Positions 1 through 12,877 are shown, numbered from the stretch's first letter. The stretch: DNA of 64,000 nt from Norana najaformis (GCA_964023275.1 OZ029922.1:3657696-3721695), one strand, 5' to 3'. Notes: generated from the letters alone by a model not told the origin. Program-made: numbers and translations.

Positions 1-218
1 ATTCAGGTTTAAACTTAGAGATTCATCTGTTTCAACTTGCTTACCCATCATAGCCTAAATTCTGGATTATACTGAACCCATATTATCCACGTTACAAGCT
101 GAGCACTTTAACCAATCAGCTACTGTGCCCCATATGATGGTAATGTAATTATAATTTAATCAGACATTAGTGTAAGTTGAAACTGACTAGTAATTAATGA
201 ATGAGATTGAAAGAGTAC

Positions 219-3200
219 CGATCAACTGTTGTGTTTGTTGCAAGGGTTCCAGCCATGACTGGTTCCCCGCTGATGTATCCAGGATTTCCACTGAAACGGA
301 ATGAAGAATCTTCACCCATCTGAAACGCAGCAGCAAAATGTCTGACAAAATGTTCTAAAATAGTGAGAAACCACCACCAGGCAGCAAAGATACAACATAA
401 TTAACATTTAATTCAGAGACATAATTAACATCTTCTTCCCCTTATCTGTCCTGCAGATCCAATTCCAAACACCATCCACTATAGCTGTCTGACTGCCGGC
501 CATCTGAATCTTGACCTGGAACCTTTCTTGTCTATAGATTTCGTTTTGACTGAGCGCTTGTGAATAAGCTGGTCCCAACGACTTAGCTTTCCATGATCCT
601 CTGTAGAAATCTCGACTTTTCAACTACGATTCAATCCCCTTCACTGATCACGCAATAATCAAGAAACAGACGTTTTTTGACATCATACCTGCACCTATAG
701 TATCTCTTACCGCTGCTAAAAGTGACGACTAGATGACTTACAAACGAATGAAGTTGATCTTAACGATGAAGATTGCTACGAAAACATAATGAGGACAGCT
801 CACCTTAAAGAAATCAGTCTGAAAAGTTTGCATTAAAGGCAGATTGGCTTCAGTTATGTTCTGAAAGGTGAACGAAACATTGACGGCTGTGATTCCACTG
901 GTTCCATTGTATTCAACTGAATAAATAACCTGAAAGAGAAGTAAAATTAAACCGTATAACATTACAAGACATATTCTCATATAAAGCGGTAGCAAATAAA
1001 GCCCTGAAATTTAGTTCAGCTTTAGCACACAACTGGCATCTTCATTATAATGAGCAGGTCCAACACGCACAACCGCCTAGCACCTTCAGTTGATGCTTAG
1101 TCATTAGATACTGGCACTATAAAAATCTATGCATGTATGTATGCCTGCACCAAGACACTTGATAGAGTGCTTTTTAAGTAACTCTCCAAATAATGAAATA
1201 GAAATCAATAAATCATTGGTTTGAGCCAATTGGTTTAGTGCTTGCCTTGCAAAGCAAAGTGTACAGGTTCGAACCTCTCCTCAGGTGGGTACTGTGTAAG
1301 GACTCTGCACAAGTCCTTCAGGCACGGTTGCTCAGCACCATCGACTGATGCCTTGCCATTAGATATTGGCGTTTAATAAATACAAAAATAATAGTTATAA
1401 TAATAAGACCAGCCATCCCAGAAATGATGCTGCCCCAAATTTTTTTTACTCTTGTGGATTCAAAAAATAGTAGTAGTAGTAATATCAGTAGTAGTAATAA
1501 TAACAATAATAATTATAATAATCATCAAAATCATATTAATAACAGTAACAGTTCACCTGGATGACGGCATTTCTGCAGATTCCGTTGGAGTACTGTGGCA
1601 GTGGAGGAGTGGAAAAGCTGCACGAATGGTTGAATCCAGACTCATCGAGGCACCAAAGAACAGAGTCCACGACAACAGGAATCAACGATGAACTGTTGTA
1701 ATCCTGCACAGGTGGAACTGTTCCAGAAACAACAAGCAAGAAAGAACCAATGCTTTCAATGTGAAGCATTAAACACCTGTTAAATGACACACCTGGAATG
1801 TTTAACAGAATTTAGACAAAAACTTATTCATCTCATTATTTATTAATTCATTCATCTCATTATTTATTTATTTATTTATTTATTCATTCATCTAATCATT
1901 TATTTATTGCACTTATTACACATGCAAGGTTAGTAGACCTGAACCTTAGGGACCTTATAAGTGTGTGCAAACTACTTCTCCAGTCTGCTCAGCAGGTTCA
2001 AACTCGCAATCGTTGGATTACAGATCCAGCGCACTATCAAACAGACCACTGTGCCTCATATGGCTAAAGAAAATGAAATGTGCTGCAATTACTTTTCAAA
2101 TTTATATAGTGGGAATGTCTGTAAGTACTAAAGATTTAATATAGCATCCATTAAGTACCTTCTTTCTTTCTGTTATTTATCTAAATCTCTAAAGTAATTA
2201 ATTTTGACAAACCTGCAGTAGTTTGATTGTCCTGGAAGATGGCTTGTGGTGTCTAGAAAGAAAGCAACAGAAAACTTACAGAAACAAAACCAGTTAATAA
2301 TTTAATAATTAAAATAATTAATAATTAATTAATTAATTAATGTTCATAATTCTATCAGGTAGAATTATTAACACTGCTGAACAAAGTAAGAACATGAAGT
2401 AATTAAATCATTTACAATTACTAACAGTGCATGTTCTACTCTATAATTAATCAAAACAGCTTTCCTACTCTGGAAGATTCTGCATTGGATGCTCAAAATA
2501 ACCTCTTAATTCACTAAGGCAGCTTACTGGTAAGTAACTTGAAAGCAGTGCTTTTAACAGTTACTTAAAAGGCAACATATTAAGTGACTTGACACATACA
2601 ACTGCTGTATGAACCTGGGTGTGTTCAACATTTCACAGTTCATAACAGTCGATGACTAAAAGAATTTCACGATAAATGGAATTCTGTGCTTTTGTGTTAG
2701 CATATGAACCTCATATTAACTCTAAGACAAGTAACTGCTCTGAATAATCGCACAGATCAGAAAAATCAATTAAATATTTAATTCTATTCAACATAATAAA
2801 CTCTGTAATGCTACTTAGATAGTATCATGCTGTTACACATTTGTGTTATAAGCTGCATTATTACATTTGAGGAAATACCCACCGTGCACTTAACCAGAAT
2901 AAATGTTTAACTGAAGTACGTCACAATGAGTCCTTGGTGTATGAAAACAGAACCTTTCCAAATGTACAGATAGGCTTTTTTGCTTAAAAGATACTGTAGC
3001 AAGACAGTTACTTTCTTCAAAAAGATGAATTTATAATATTTTAACAATAGCTTGGCTTAGCTGATGTAGCAACTTTTTAAAATTTTACCTAACACAACAA
3101 AATTCATTACTTACAGCAACGACTTTGAAATTCTGAAAATAGGTCTGAGCGTCTACGACTGAGAAAGGTTGGCAATATGAAGCCAGTTCACCTCTACGAA

Positions 3201-6200
3201 TCGAGGAACATGAAGCTTTTTGACCATATAAAAATGCTAAAAAACATACACCAGAGCAGCTATCAGCTAAAATAAAACATCAAGCTGGTCAAGCCGGAAA
3301 TGACCACTGATTCAGTAGTGCACTTGCCAACAGGTTCAAAGCCTGTTGAGCAAACTCCATTTAACTACCTTGGGCAAAAATGTTTGTGCATGACTACCTC
3401 TGACGTGCATTAGAATTAGATTGCAATTTGACTCAAAACTGTACAAATCAATCAAGTATTAAATACGTCAAATATCTTAGTATTAAAGTATTCTTCTTCT
3501 TCTTCTCTCTTCCGCCAGGTGTCTGGTGACAATGAAGTTTGAACAAGATATCTCCATTTTGTTCTGTCTCTGATTGTGTTAACGAAAGTTCTCATGTGAT
3601 CTATGTTCTGCTTTTTTAGATCTTCTTTTACATTTTCCATGCATGTCTTTGTTTTTGTCTTCCTCGACTCTGTGTTCCCTCCACGTCGTCATAAAGTGTT
3701 CTCTGGCTTGTAATCTCTTTTTGTCCATCCTTGTTACATGCACAAACCACGTTAGTCTTCTTTTCTAATCTTGTCTAATCTTAAAGTATTGGCTATCATG
3801 CAATAAACACTTGAAACATTAAAAATAAAAATATTTTAGAATCAGCTAATAATTAATAAATCTGATTTTTCCACGAGGCTGCCATGACTCACGGACAGGA
3901 CTGAAGACACATTCGCTGCTGGTCGACTTGAGTGGCAGATGCAGTAAATCATAACTAAGAATCTCATACACTGTATAGATTGGATCTCCACTCTAAACAA
4001 ATACAAATACCAAGCAATACAATACAACACATCTGACAAAGCAGCAGTTTTATGCAGCATTATATAAAAATATAATATGATGCGATGCGATGCAATTCTA
4101 TGTTGTATACTGGATATATTACAGTACAATATACTGAAAAAAACTATGCTATGCAATGCATCAAAATATATGCAGTGAAATACAATATACAGATAAAACC
4201 ATGCAATTCATAAAAAATAATATGCCATTCATGAACACTACACACGACAGAAATATTTTCAAAGTTTTACCTTGAATAAAAGATAATAATAATAATCACT
4301 AATCAATCATTTTATAATACAAACTTAATTTTTGGGTTCTTGAGGCATCAATTCTACCTTGGGCTAAAACTAATAATAATTATAACAAAAATAACAATAA
4401 TTATGATACTGTGGCTTGTCATAAAACTAATATTGACAAACATCAGTTTTATGACAATAAGATTTGCATAGTCAACTGATTCTCCGTTTATTTATGAATG
4501 GATGCTAAACAAATCTTGAGACAGTTCACAAATCCGAGTGCTTTCAAACAGAGCCACATGTACCTTGTAATATTCAGTGTTGTTAATCGTGGCATTGCGA
4601 GGATTTGAGATAAAGCTGAAGCTTCCGTATCTCGATGCATTTCCACTAAATGCTTCATCGGTATTAATTAATTCCGCGACGTTGTAATAGCTGGCTTCTT
4701 CATCTGAAGATTACAAGAAATCTTTCCTTCTAATTAAATTCAGTTGTATTTTTTTTAAATTTAATCTTTTGTCATGTGTTACTTCTAAACATGACCATTA
4801 GCATGTCATTAGCAGATTCCACTGTCCATGAGAAGTTCCGTTGATCACAAGGGGATAAAAACTTAGCTAAAATCCTGGCATACTGTTTATTTTTAGCCTT
4901 GGACAAGCTGTTAACCTGCACAAGCAAACTGACCAGACTGGGATGTTAACACAATACAATGAAATGCAAAAAAATGCAAAGCAAAACTGAATCAATCAAT
5001 TGATAAATGCTGAAACTTTCAAATGAACGACTAACACTAACAATCAAGAATCAAATAAACTTACATGTAGTGTTCTTAAAGCATGCACCTTAAGCTAAAA
5101 TGATTTAAATTAATTAAAATGACTTCAGCATCATAATTCTGCATAACCAGAAAAGATAATTCTAAAGATTCTGTTGAGACACAAATTCATCAAACAAGTT
5201 ATACGAAGTTATACAAAGCGGCAGCATAACAACTCACTGTTATTCGTGTGGATGCAGAAGAGCCCAGGAACCGTGTTATTCACTTGGTACGGAGTGTTGT
5301 TTCGAAATACCATGCTGCTCTGTATACAAGACTGCGTATTCACTCTAGAAAACATAAAAATTCAGCCATTACATTCAGCATACGAGAGTGGTTCACTGGT
5401 GGCAGTGTGGTGGTGGTGGTTGTGGTGAATTTAGTGGTGGTTGTGATGGGTTTTGGTGGTGGTGGACATGGTGGCAGTGCATTTGATGGTGTTGTTGTTA
5501 TTGTTGGTGGTGACAGTTCGTCGATACTTACGGAACTGACTGGTCTATGCATCTGCTGAAAGCCAAACGGTCAGATGAGGTGCACACAGCATCACAGCAG
5601 CAGTCAACATCGCAAGCATCTCTCGTCAGGTCACACAGGCAGTGTGCAAGATCTGACAAATGCAGACACAGTAACAAGAATTTATATAGCACCTTTAAAA
5701 GACTCTTCAAAGCAAGTTTGACATTATGAACCTTGTTTAGTGGAAGCTATGACTCGGAATCTTACACTGTGCCTTCACTGGAACCACTGTATGTATTCAT
5801 GGATGGATGGATGGATGGATACATACACATACATACAGCATGCATGTGTTAAACGTTAGACAGCCACATTTCAGCACCCTTATGAGGTTCGTACAGGCGC
5901 TATGTAAATAGTCATTTAAAAATATATATACAAAATATATGTACATAACTTCTGATTACATAAATTTGGCCAATTTGATAGAGGAGCCATGTCAGAAGTG
6001 ATTCAAGAACTGAATAGACCCTTGATAAACAGCAATACATAAAATACCGCAAACACGTAATGCCAGTCTACTATTCTTCTCAAAATGATAACCGGTTAGC
6101 CAAAGCTTCGTTTAAAACACCGATCAAATTTACGGTTATTTTTTTCTGAATCTTAGTGCACTTATTCGATTTGTATAATATATTTGTTTATACCATTTTC

Positions 6201-6454
6201 TGTCAGTTATTTATAATATATTGTAAAAGCCATCATGTTTGAGCTCGTTAAATCGCGGGCTCACCCGTGTTCGGGGGAATAGGAGTTGGCGTCGGAAGGG
6301 GCGCAGAAGTCGTCGTCGTCATCATCGTCGTCGTTGTTGTTGTCGTTGTTGTTGATGACATCGTCGTTTCCGCAGTCATCTCCGTCGTCTGAGAATTCAC
6401 AAAACTCAAGACTAACGAAACCATGAAACCCAATCGAAGTAGATTACTTTCCAT
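219..6454 (-). CDS. TCTN1: Tectonic-family protein, 5' part (10 exons; continues past the left edge)
   Basis: Exons on the minus strand: 6454-6265, 5652-5532, 5344-5238, 4703-4564, 3992-3893, 3236-3115, 2252-2213, 1717-1557, 929-804, 319-219. All have GT/AG borders and all phases agree, giving about 402 residues before the edge. The protein starts with a hydrophobic signal peptide (LLRLGFMVSLVLSFVNS), then a Thr/Pro-rich stalk. Exon 2 encodes CLCDLTRDACDVDCCCDAVC, which closely resembles the Cys cluster of vertebrate tectonic-1. Later matches are GLFCIHTNN (tectonic FCIHITNY), VIYSVEYNGTSGITAVNVSF and SGNPGYISGEPVMAGT (tectonic SGNPGYVVGLPLAAG). Tectonics are secreted or membrane-linked proteins of the ciliary transition zone MKS/B9 complex and act in ciliogenesis and Hedgehog signalling. 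I cannot decide between TCTN1, TCTN3 or an unduplicated ancestor. The C-terminus lies outside the window. Confidence 0.9.
460..633 (+). repeat. SINE family A copy
   Basis: Carries the family A landmarks: cttgacctggaacc, gttttgactgagcgcttgtg, aataagctgg, cgacttagctttc, ctgtagaaatctcga and a degenerate ttacgat tail. It sits in a tectonic intron. Confidence 0.75.
1205..1395 (+). repeat. tRNA-derived SINE (family B) in a tectonic intron
   Basis: B-box-like caggttcgaacctctcc, then gtactgtgtaaggactctgc, gcaccatcgactgatgcctt and gccattagatattggcg with an aataaata tail. The 5' tRNA-like part is diverged. Confidence 0.75.
1885..2062 (-). repeat. tRNA-derived SINE (family B), inverted
   Basis: In reverse, it starts with a tRNA-like head ending in gttcaaactcgcaatcgttgg on the plus strand and carries the family body around cacttattacacatgcaagg. 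It is followed by a shared attcatctcattatttattt tail region to its left. Confidence 0.6.
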
Positions 6455-6736
6455 CTCAACGCAAAACCAACCGAACGATACCGATTCCTGGCTTATGCGG
6501 TCGGTGCGCTGCTAAGCTATTTGTTTATATCGGCAACCTGTTCGCCTTCAGATGTCGCTAGCTATTCTGCATGTATGTGCGTGTGTATGCGCGCGTGCGT
6601 ATGTGCGTGTGTAAGTATATAAGTATGCATGCATTCACGTATGAATGCAAAATGTAAATGTAGGCCTACACTTTTTTCAATAGCGACCGTATGGCATCAA
6701 CTCTAGTCATTTTTCAATGAATTTATCGGGTGAATT

Positions 6737-7367
6737 TTTGTACGTATTTATGCATGCATGTATGTATGCACTAGTGTATGTATGTATGTATATGTATGTT
6801 TGTATATATGGATGCATATATGTATGTATACATGTATGTATGCATGTATGTGTATGTATGTGTATGTATGTATGTATATAGTGTATGTATGAATGTAGTG
6901 TATTTATGTATGTATGTATGTATGTATGTATGCATGCATGCATGTATGTATGTATGTGCGTATTTATGTGTATGTATGTATGTATGTATATAGTGTATGT
7001 ATGAATGTAGTGTATGTATGTATGTATGTATGTTTGTATATATGCATGTATGTATGTATGTATGTATGTATGTATGCATGCATGTATGTATGTATGTATG
7101 CATGCATGCATGTATGTATGTATGTATGTATGCATGCATGCATGTATGTATGTATGTGTGTATGTATGTGTATGTATGTATGTATGTATGTATATAGTGT
7201 ATGTATGAATGTAGTGTATGTATGTATGTATGTATGTTTGTATATATGCATGTATGTATGTATGTATGTATGTATGTATGCATGCATGTATGTATGTATG
7301 TATGCATGTATGTATGTATGTATGTATGTATGTATGTATGCATGCATGTATGTATGTATGTATGTAT
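6737..7367. repeat. Long TATG/GTAT microsatellite with higher-order structure
   Basis: About 630 bp of GTAT/GCAT tetranucleotides. The segment tatatagtgtatgtatgaat recurs at about 6876, 6988 and 7192, so blocks of roughly 112 and 204 bp have been duplicated. It starts 280 bp upstream of the tectonic start codon. The long frames read from it in all six frames (IHTYIHTY or MYVCMYVC repeats) are not genes. Confidence 0.97.
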
Positions 7368-7371
7368 GCTG

Positions 7372-7389
7372 CGACGCAAGTTGCGTCGA
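7372..7389. other. Short near-perfect palindrome at the end of the microsatellite
   Basis: The sequence cgacgcaa-g-ttgcgtcg has 8-bp arms around one base. It begins a CpG-rich 60-bp stretch in otherwise AT-rich DNA. No known function is assigned. Confidence 0.5.
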
Positions 7390-7439
7390 TGGTGTAGAGC
7401 GACGACCGAGGCTAGGGTCCGCGGTACACGGCTGGTGGA

Positions 7440-7530
7440 TTATTATTATTAATTAGCAACTTCTAATGCGCCAGTGTCTAATGCACAAGGCATCAACCGA
7501 TGGCACAAATGACCAAGTGCCGGTCTGATT
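7440..7530 (+). repeat. Family C repeat fragment (aattagcaacttctaatg type)
   Basis: Contains the family start gcaacttctaatgcgccagt and then gcacaaggcatcaaccgatgg. Related copies lie at 16690-16960, 43550-43780 and 60235-60440. Confidence 0.7.
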
Positions 7531-7879
7531 AGCACAGGTGTTCATCAGCTGTCGGTCGAAGGGCCACCCGTAATTGGCGGCTGAGGTTTTCCAAAGACCC
7601 TTTGACACCACTCCTCCTCCGCCGAGACCTTGACCCCGGCTCCAGACGGTGTACATAAGTCCGTAGATTTGAGACTAGACCGTATATTCGGAAGCCCATC
7701 CCTCCTTTTGCAATGACGTACGCCAAGATGATATGCATAGAAAACACCGTCCCATGTGTACGAAATCTTCAGTGGCAACGGACTCGTGTAACGACTGCCA
7801 GATTTTCTCATGCAGTACGGTTTTACTTGTTTACTCAGCTACTTTACATGATGTATTGCATCTTGAGGTCGTTCAGTGG

Positions 7880-8056
7880 TAATCTTCAATTTCAAACAGC
7901 ATCCACCGTAGCCGTCCGACTGTCTGAGTGCCTGACTCCTGGATCTTGACCCTTTTGCCTATCGATTTTGTTTTGACTGAGCGCCTGTGAATAAGCTGGT
8001 TCCCGCGACTTAGCTTTCGTTGAGCGCTGTAGAAATTTCGAGATTACGATACGATA
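7880..8056 (+). repeat. SINE family A copy
   Basis: Near-complete copy with ccaccgtagccgtccgactg, gcctatcgattttg, gttttgactgagcgcctgtg, cgcgacttagctttcgttg and ctgtagaaatttcgagattacgatacg. It is followed directly by the inverted-repeat element at 8060. Confidence 0.8.
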
Positions 8057-8059
8057 CGA

Positions 8060-9470
8060 GATTTGAGCTCAACGAGTATTTTTGAAAACGTGCTGCCGTC
8101 TTGCGAATGCAATTGAATCTTTTTTCACTAGGCACGCGTGCATTTACATAAGCGATCGTAAAAGATTGTGTTTTCAATTGTCTGCACTTTCACAATTTTT
8201 ATGATTCACCACATTTTTATTAATAAAAAATTGAGGCACAAAATTACCTAAGTGACTTTACAAAAAGGAGGAGCGAGAGAAGGAAAGCAAAATGCTGTGT
8301 AAGGAACGACACCACTATCTGCTTCTGACAGAATGTAAAGACGAGGTCAATACGTCGTTTTTGGAAATCATGCATTGAATGCCAAAAAATTAAGCCAATG
8401 TATATATTAAAAACGTGCTGCTACCAATCTTTTGCATTAAGCAAGAGTCCATTTACGACAGCATTAAGCTGTTCAGTTGTGAAAGGATAATGGAACGATT
8501 TGATTTTTATTCAGATCCAACTCCTGGTCATCGTTTCGTTATCTTTTCGCCACTTCCAATGGGATTCGCCTTCAGGATCCGTCGTCCGAAAATTACAGCA
8601 AGTAGTCCAGCCATAGTTACGTGACTAGTTGTCCGTTTCAGTATTACATTCCATAAACATCAATTAATTTATTACTTTTGCAGAAAAACTTGTCTTCACA
8701 TTTCGGTTTCGCGCAATTATTCGGGTGACGAGCAAACAGCAGTCCGACGGCACGACACTTTTTTTAACCTCCCAACTTGTAATTCCGCCACTGCCTTGTT
8801 TGGGGGTAGTGCCAGTCCCAAGCCTGGATAAAGGAGGAGGGCGACGACAACGGCCTTTGATGCCATAAGATGTCGTTAAACTGAGGAACTACTACTACAT
8901 TTACATTTACAGTCAGCGATGCTCCTCGTTTTGTCATAATCTAAGGTCGATGTCGACGGCTCTGGCAGCCACAACATATAAACTTATATATTCGTTCACA
9001 AAAGAATGTAATGTAGGGCAATCCAATATTTTTCCACATTATTTTCAAATCACATTAAATCGCACCTTTTAGATCTGTTAGATTTCCATGTTTTAGTTTG
9101 TGAGGCGCTATATAAACAGTCACATACCTACACACATACCTATTTTTGTACAGCAGCATTTTAAGAAACTCGTCAGCGGTGTTCTTACATCTTTCAGTCT
9201 GTTCACAATCGCCTGCTTTTCATTTCTATCTGCTCAAACTGTTAAACAAAACACAATCAAGAATCATCTGTATTATACAAATACGGGCGCTTTATAATCT
9301 GTTCTGTTATTTTTATAAACCTAAGACCTCGTACGTGTTACAAAATAACTGAAAATATAAAATACCATTTCAGACTGAAACTATTGCTTTAAGAGCACCC
9401 GAACTAGCGAAAAAGATTTAATTGCATTCGGTAGGTGGCAGCACGTTTTTAAAAATACCCATTGATCGAA
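8060..9470. mobile_element. Possible DNA element with about 55-bp inverted terminal repeats
   Basis: At 8068-8125 the sequence gtatttttgaaaacgtgctg continues into gcgaatgcaattgaatctttttt. At 9405-9462 its inverse appears: gaaaaagatttaattgcatt then ggcagcacgtttttaaaaat. A solo copy in the second orientation lies at 11935-12005. The 1.3 kb interior has no transposase-like frame and includes a LINE-tail fragment at 8800-8900. The left copy extends 15-20 bp further in common with the solo copy, so the true ends are uncertain. Confidence 0.45.
8800..8900 (+). repeat. LINE/SINE 3' tail fragment
   Basis: Contains ggtagtgccagtcccaagcc, tggataaaggaggagggcgac and ends gaactactactac. A second copy is at 46500-46595. 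The paired copies with a shared 3' end and a short simple tail are typical of target-primed retroposons. Confidence 0.65.
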
Positions 9471-9598
9471 GTTGGCTGTCGTTATACGTCTGAACACCGC
9501 ATACAGGACGCATTGACAGCACATGTAAAATGTAAATGTACATTCTAGCATACTGCGTTCCGTCTTGTTTGTCCTGTCAGTGTGTTTGTCTTCGACGC

Positions 9599-9711
<113 letters not shown>

Positions 9712-10758
9712 GATCACAAGGTCAAATTCTGGCGCCGTCACTGTAGTGGACTTGGCCTCTGTAGGCCTAATGGAAAGTTAAGGGAAAGGGCAGAGGGGCC
9801 TGATGTGCACCAGCAAAGCGATTAAGCCTTATTGGTTTCTAGTCTACTGAAGTTGATTGAATTATGTAACATCAGACAAGATAACAAAATATAGCAGAAC
9901 ATAGCATAAGACAACAGGACAAGGATAACAGGGCATTTAGGGGCTCATAAGGCATTTCACCCGAGTTAAAACCACTGCAATTTACAGGTTGTACTTGACA
10001 GAAAATTCTTCTTAAGGTCCTCTGGACAGTTATTATATCCACTGAGAAAACACAACCATTCCATTCTAAAACATAGCTTTCCAATTTGTCATAGCTAAAA
10101 AACTCAGACTTTTGAGTTTCTTAACTAGACACTTCAATGATTGCTTCTTATATAATTAAAATTGTTCTGGGAGCTAGCAGACCTATTGCATTTTAAATCC
10201 AGACTATAGGATAATATTCCATTTGTATAGGCTCAAGTCGTTGCTTTACTACCCTTTCATCAGGTTTTCATCACCCTTTTGCCTATCAATTTTGTCTTGA
10301 CTAAGCGCTTGTGAATAAGCTGGTTCCCACGACTTGGCTTTCGTTGGGCGCTGTAGAAATCTCAAGATTATGATTACAGTTTACATAGGGTGCCCCAAGT
10401 GCACAAATTTGAAATCTGGCCCGAAAAGATTGAAAGCACATGTTCACAATATTACAACATGATTATGAGAATTAGTTATTACAATCTGTAATTAATCAAT
10501 ACTTGAATTCTGTTGCAGGAATTTGACAACCATTGCAATGTCATAATTCTAAAAAAATGATATACATAATTGATAACATTTTATAAGCAATTACTCTTAT
10601 GACAAAAACAGTTGTTGAACCTATATCATTTGTAAATATGATACATGTTTGGACTTCAAAATGCAATCTTTTCTGCAGTTTAAACATTATCGCTAAACGG
10701 GTAGATCAACTTAAGTGCAATTCCCTGTAAATTCTGTGTCAGTGTGCTCTGAAGACGG
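9712..10758. other. Intergenic stretch with one SINE family A copy
   Basis: Mostly AT-rich sequence with no supported gene. A family A copy lies at about 10265-10375 (tttgtcttgactaagcgctt, gtgaataagctgg, ctgtagaaatctcaagatta). Confidence 0.6.
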
Positions 10759-11289
10759 CTACAGACGACGTCCTGAGGGTTTCTTGCTCCCTGCAGATGT
10801 TGTAGGCTTCACGGTCATAGCCATCCGCTCGCTCTTCTCCTTGCAGAAGGGAATATGTCGTTCGGCAGCTGTCTGGTTGAACCGGCGGCCGCAGTAGACG
10901 CACTGCACGTAGTCAGGGTTTAGAGAGGGCGGCGGTGGTGGTGGCAGGGCCTCTCCGCGGTCGACAGCCCTCTTGGTCAGGCGGGCGTTCCTCATGGCCG
11001 AGATAAGCTCTTCGTGCCTCTGTCGCCAGTGATTCTTCGGCACGGAAACTGGTTTTCCGAGCCGCCGTGAAGTCTGGAAGTTCATCATTTCGGTGCCTTC
11101 GAGTCGCTGCCTGGACGAGTCGAAGGGAGTGCGTCTCCTCAGCGAAGACGCCTTCGTACTGCAGACGACCAAATGGCGCTCGAGGATGTTGGCCGAGAAG
11201 GTTCGATTGCAGTAGGAGCAAGCCACGAAGCTGCCTGGCTGCGATGTGGGCGGAATATCCACCTCTACGCCTCCGGACTTGGACGCCAT
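10759..11289 (-). CDS. ZC2HC1: ZC2HC1-type double C2HC zinc-finger protein, intronless
   Basis: One uninterrupted ATG-to-stop frame of 176 residues. Two C2HC zinc fingers are visible: C24-x2-C27-x11-H39-x3-C43 (CSYCNRTFSANILERHLVVC) and C130-x2-C133-x11-H145-x3-C149 (CVYCGRRFNQTAAERHIPFC). Between them are a basic linker with NFQTSRRLGKP and KNHWRQRHEELISAMRNAR, typical of the FAM164/ZC2HC1 family, and a run of prolines. Vertebrate ZC2HC1A is longer (about 325 aa); this protein ends soon after the second finger. The family's molecular role is poorly known. The coding DNA is clearly more GC- and CpG-rich than its flanks. The lack of introns in a region where other genes are finely split suggests either a small ancestral single-exon gene or a retrocopy that stayed open. 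No frame damage is seen. Confidence 0.87.
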   Translation of the reverse strand: MASKSGGVEVDIPPTSQPGSFVACSYCNRTFSANILERHLVVCSTKASSLRRRTPFDSSRQRLEGTEMMNFQTSRRLGKPVSVPKNHWRQRHEELISAMRNARLTKRAVDRGEALPPPPPPSLNPDYVQCVYCGRRFNQTAAERHIPFCKEKSERMAMTVKPTTSAGSKKPSGRRL

Positions 11290-12877
11290 TACTCCTCAGA
11301 CTAACCGCAACGGACGAGAAAAGCCGCTTTTCGTCGTAAGTTATCGACTGGCGTTTTATTGCCCCGGAGAATTTCGTCTCGCGTTTCGATCGATGACTTT
11401 ATTTAGGAGATAATTAGTTCATAATTAAAAGTTAATTAGTAAATAACATCGCAATCGGTTGACTTTTAACGCGAGCCGCGTTAGACGATGACGTTATATT
11501 AATTGTCATATCTGGCTGCTGACGTGGCTATTTGCGTAGTTTACTGGGACATTTATTTAGCGCCTTATCATCAGTAGGGCACCTTTCTAGTACATGAAGC
11601 AGTAATGCAGAGCCTTCTATACGGTTTGGATAGTTCTAGTGGCGTAGTGTGTTGTGACTTGTAAAATGTTTTATTAAGTTGCTTGATGTTCATATTTTGC
11701 CGATAGTTCAAATACAATTTAAGAATTTAGTCTACTACTTTTAGAGCCCAAGCTTCAATCAGACGACGACGCTGTTATGACGACAATGGTATTGTTATTG
11801 ATTTTTGTTAATGATGATGATAATGACGACGAAGACATCGACTATGATGTCACGTTCGCTCCGAAGATTATCTTCGAACGTTACAATAAGAACAGTCATT
11901 TGTAAAACGATCGCTAGGTGGCGGAGAGCTTTAGCACGAGGACTCGTCTGGTGAAAAAGATTCAATTGCATTCGCCAGGTGGTAGCACGTTTTTGAAACT
12001 TCCCATTAAGCTCAAATCGGATAAGCGGTCCCGTAGTTCTCACGCAGCGAATGCAAGCGTCTGTGATCGCATAAGGGAAACAACTTGGAGATACACGTAG
12101 GGTGTTGACAGCGCATTAACATTTTATCTGTCCGTCTCTGTCTAAGAATTTGATCTACGTTGTTCACCTGCTTACACGCAGATATTTCAAATGCAGTTCA
12201 CTGTTAAGAAACGTGAATTCGCTAGTTACAGGTTTTGTATACTTGACTTCTGCGGTATTATTGAGAACGTCTGTTCACATTCTCAGCTGGTTGGAGATAA
12301 GACAACATTGCGTCATGTTTCGCGGATATAAACATGTTTCTGTTGCCTGACCACCCCACACCACGTCCTCTCTGGGTCAGTAGTTGTAACATTTCAAAAT
12401 TACTCGATTATTATACCACTGCCGCCAGGTACGGCCAGTGTGATCTTAATGTAACGAAAAACAACCCATATTAAACCATGTAATTGCTTAGTGCCAAATA
12501 AAAGCTGGTACACCATACGAAAAATCGGCTTGCCAGAATATCTTAGATACAATCCTTGAACTTGCAGGAAATACTCAAACTCAAAAGCAAATAATATAAA
12601 TTGGACAAGGTTAACAGAAGCATCTGCCTCTTCAGAACTAGATGCTGACAAACACCAATTGAATCAACAGCAAAACCAGGAGCCTTGCAACTGTTTAACA
12701 CACTTTGTGAGTTTAAAGAAACCAAATTCAGCAAAGTTAATGATCAAAATGATTTTTTTTAAGATTAGGATGTTTGATAAGAGATGCTTTAAGGTGGCAA
12801 GAACTGGACAAAACATTTCAAACTGGTTTCATTGTTCAAAATTCCATTAATTCCACAAACCTTAGACTACCTGCTGC
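11290..12877. other. Intergenic stretch upstream of the zinc-finger gene
   Basis: The first 100 bp are GC-rich and probably include the zinc-finger gene's promoter. At 11935-12005 lies a solo copy of the inverted-repeat end described at 8060 (aaaaagattcaattgcattc, gtagcacgtttttgaaact). The rest is AT-rich with no supported gene; the minus-strand frame at 12400-12651 has no splice or family support. Confidence 0.55.

Noticed and set aside
5340..5559. Thr-rich minus-strand and Val/Gly-rich plus-strand frames
   Set aside because: They come from a GGT/GTT trinucleotide-rich intron between tectonic exons 2 and 3; phases join exon 5652-5532 directly to 5344-5238.
6707..7456. Several long frames of IHTYIHTY or MYVCMYVC type on both strands
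   Set aside because: They are a TATG tetranucleotide microsatellite, which is open in all frames because its units contain no stop; no splice or family support.
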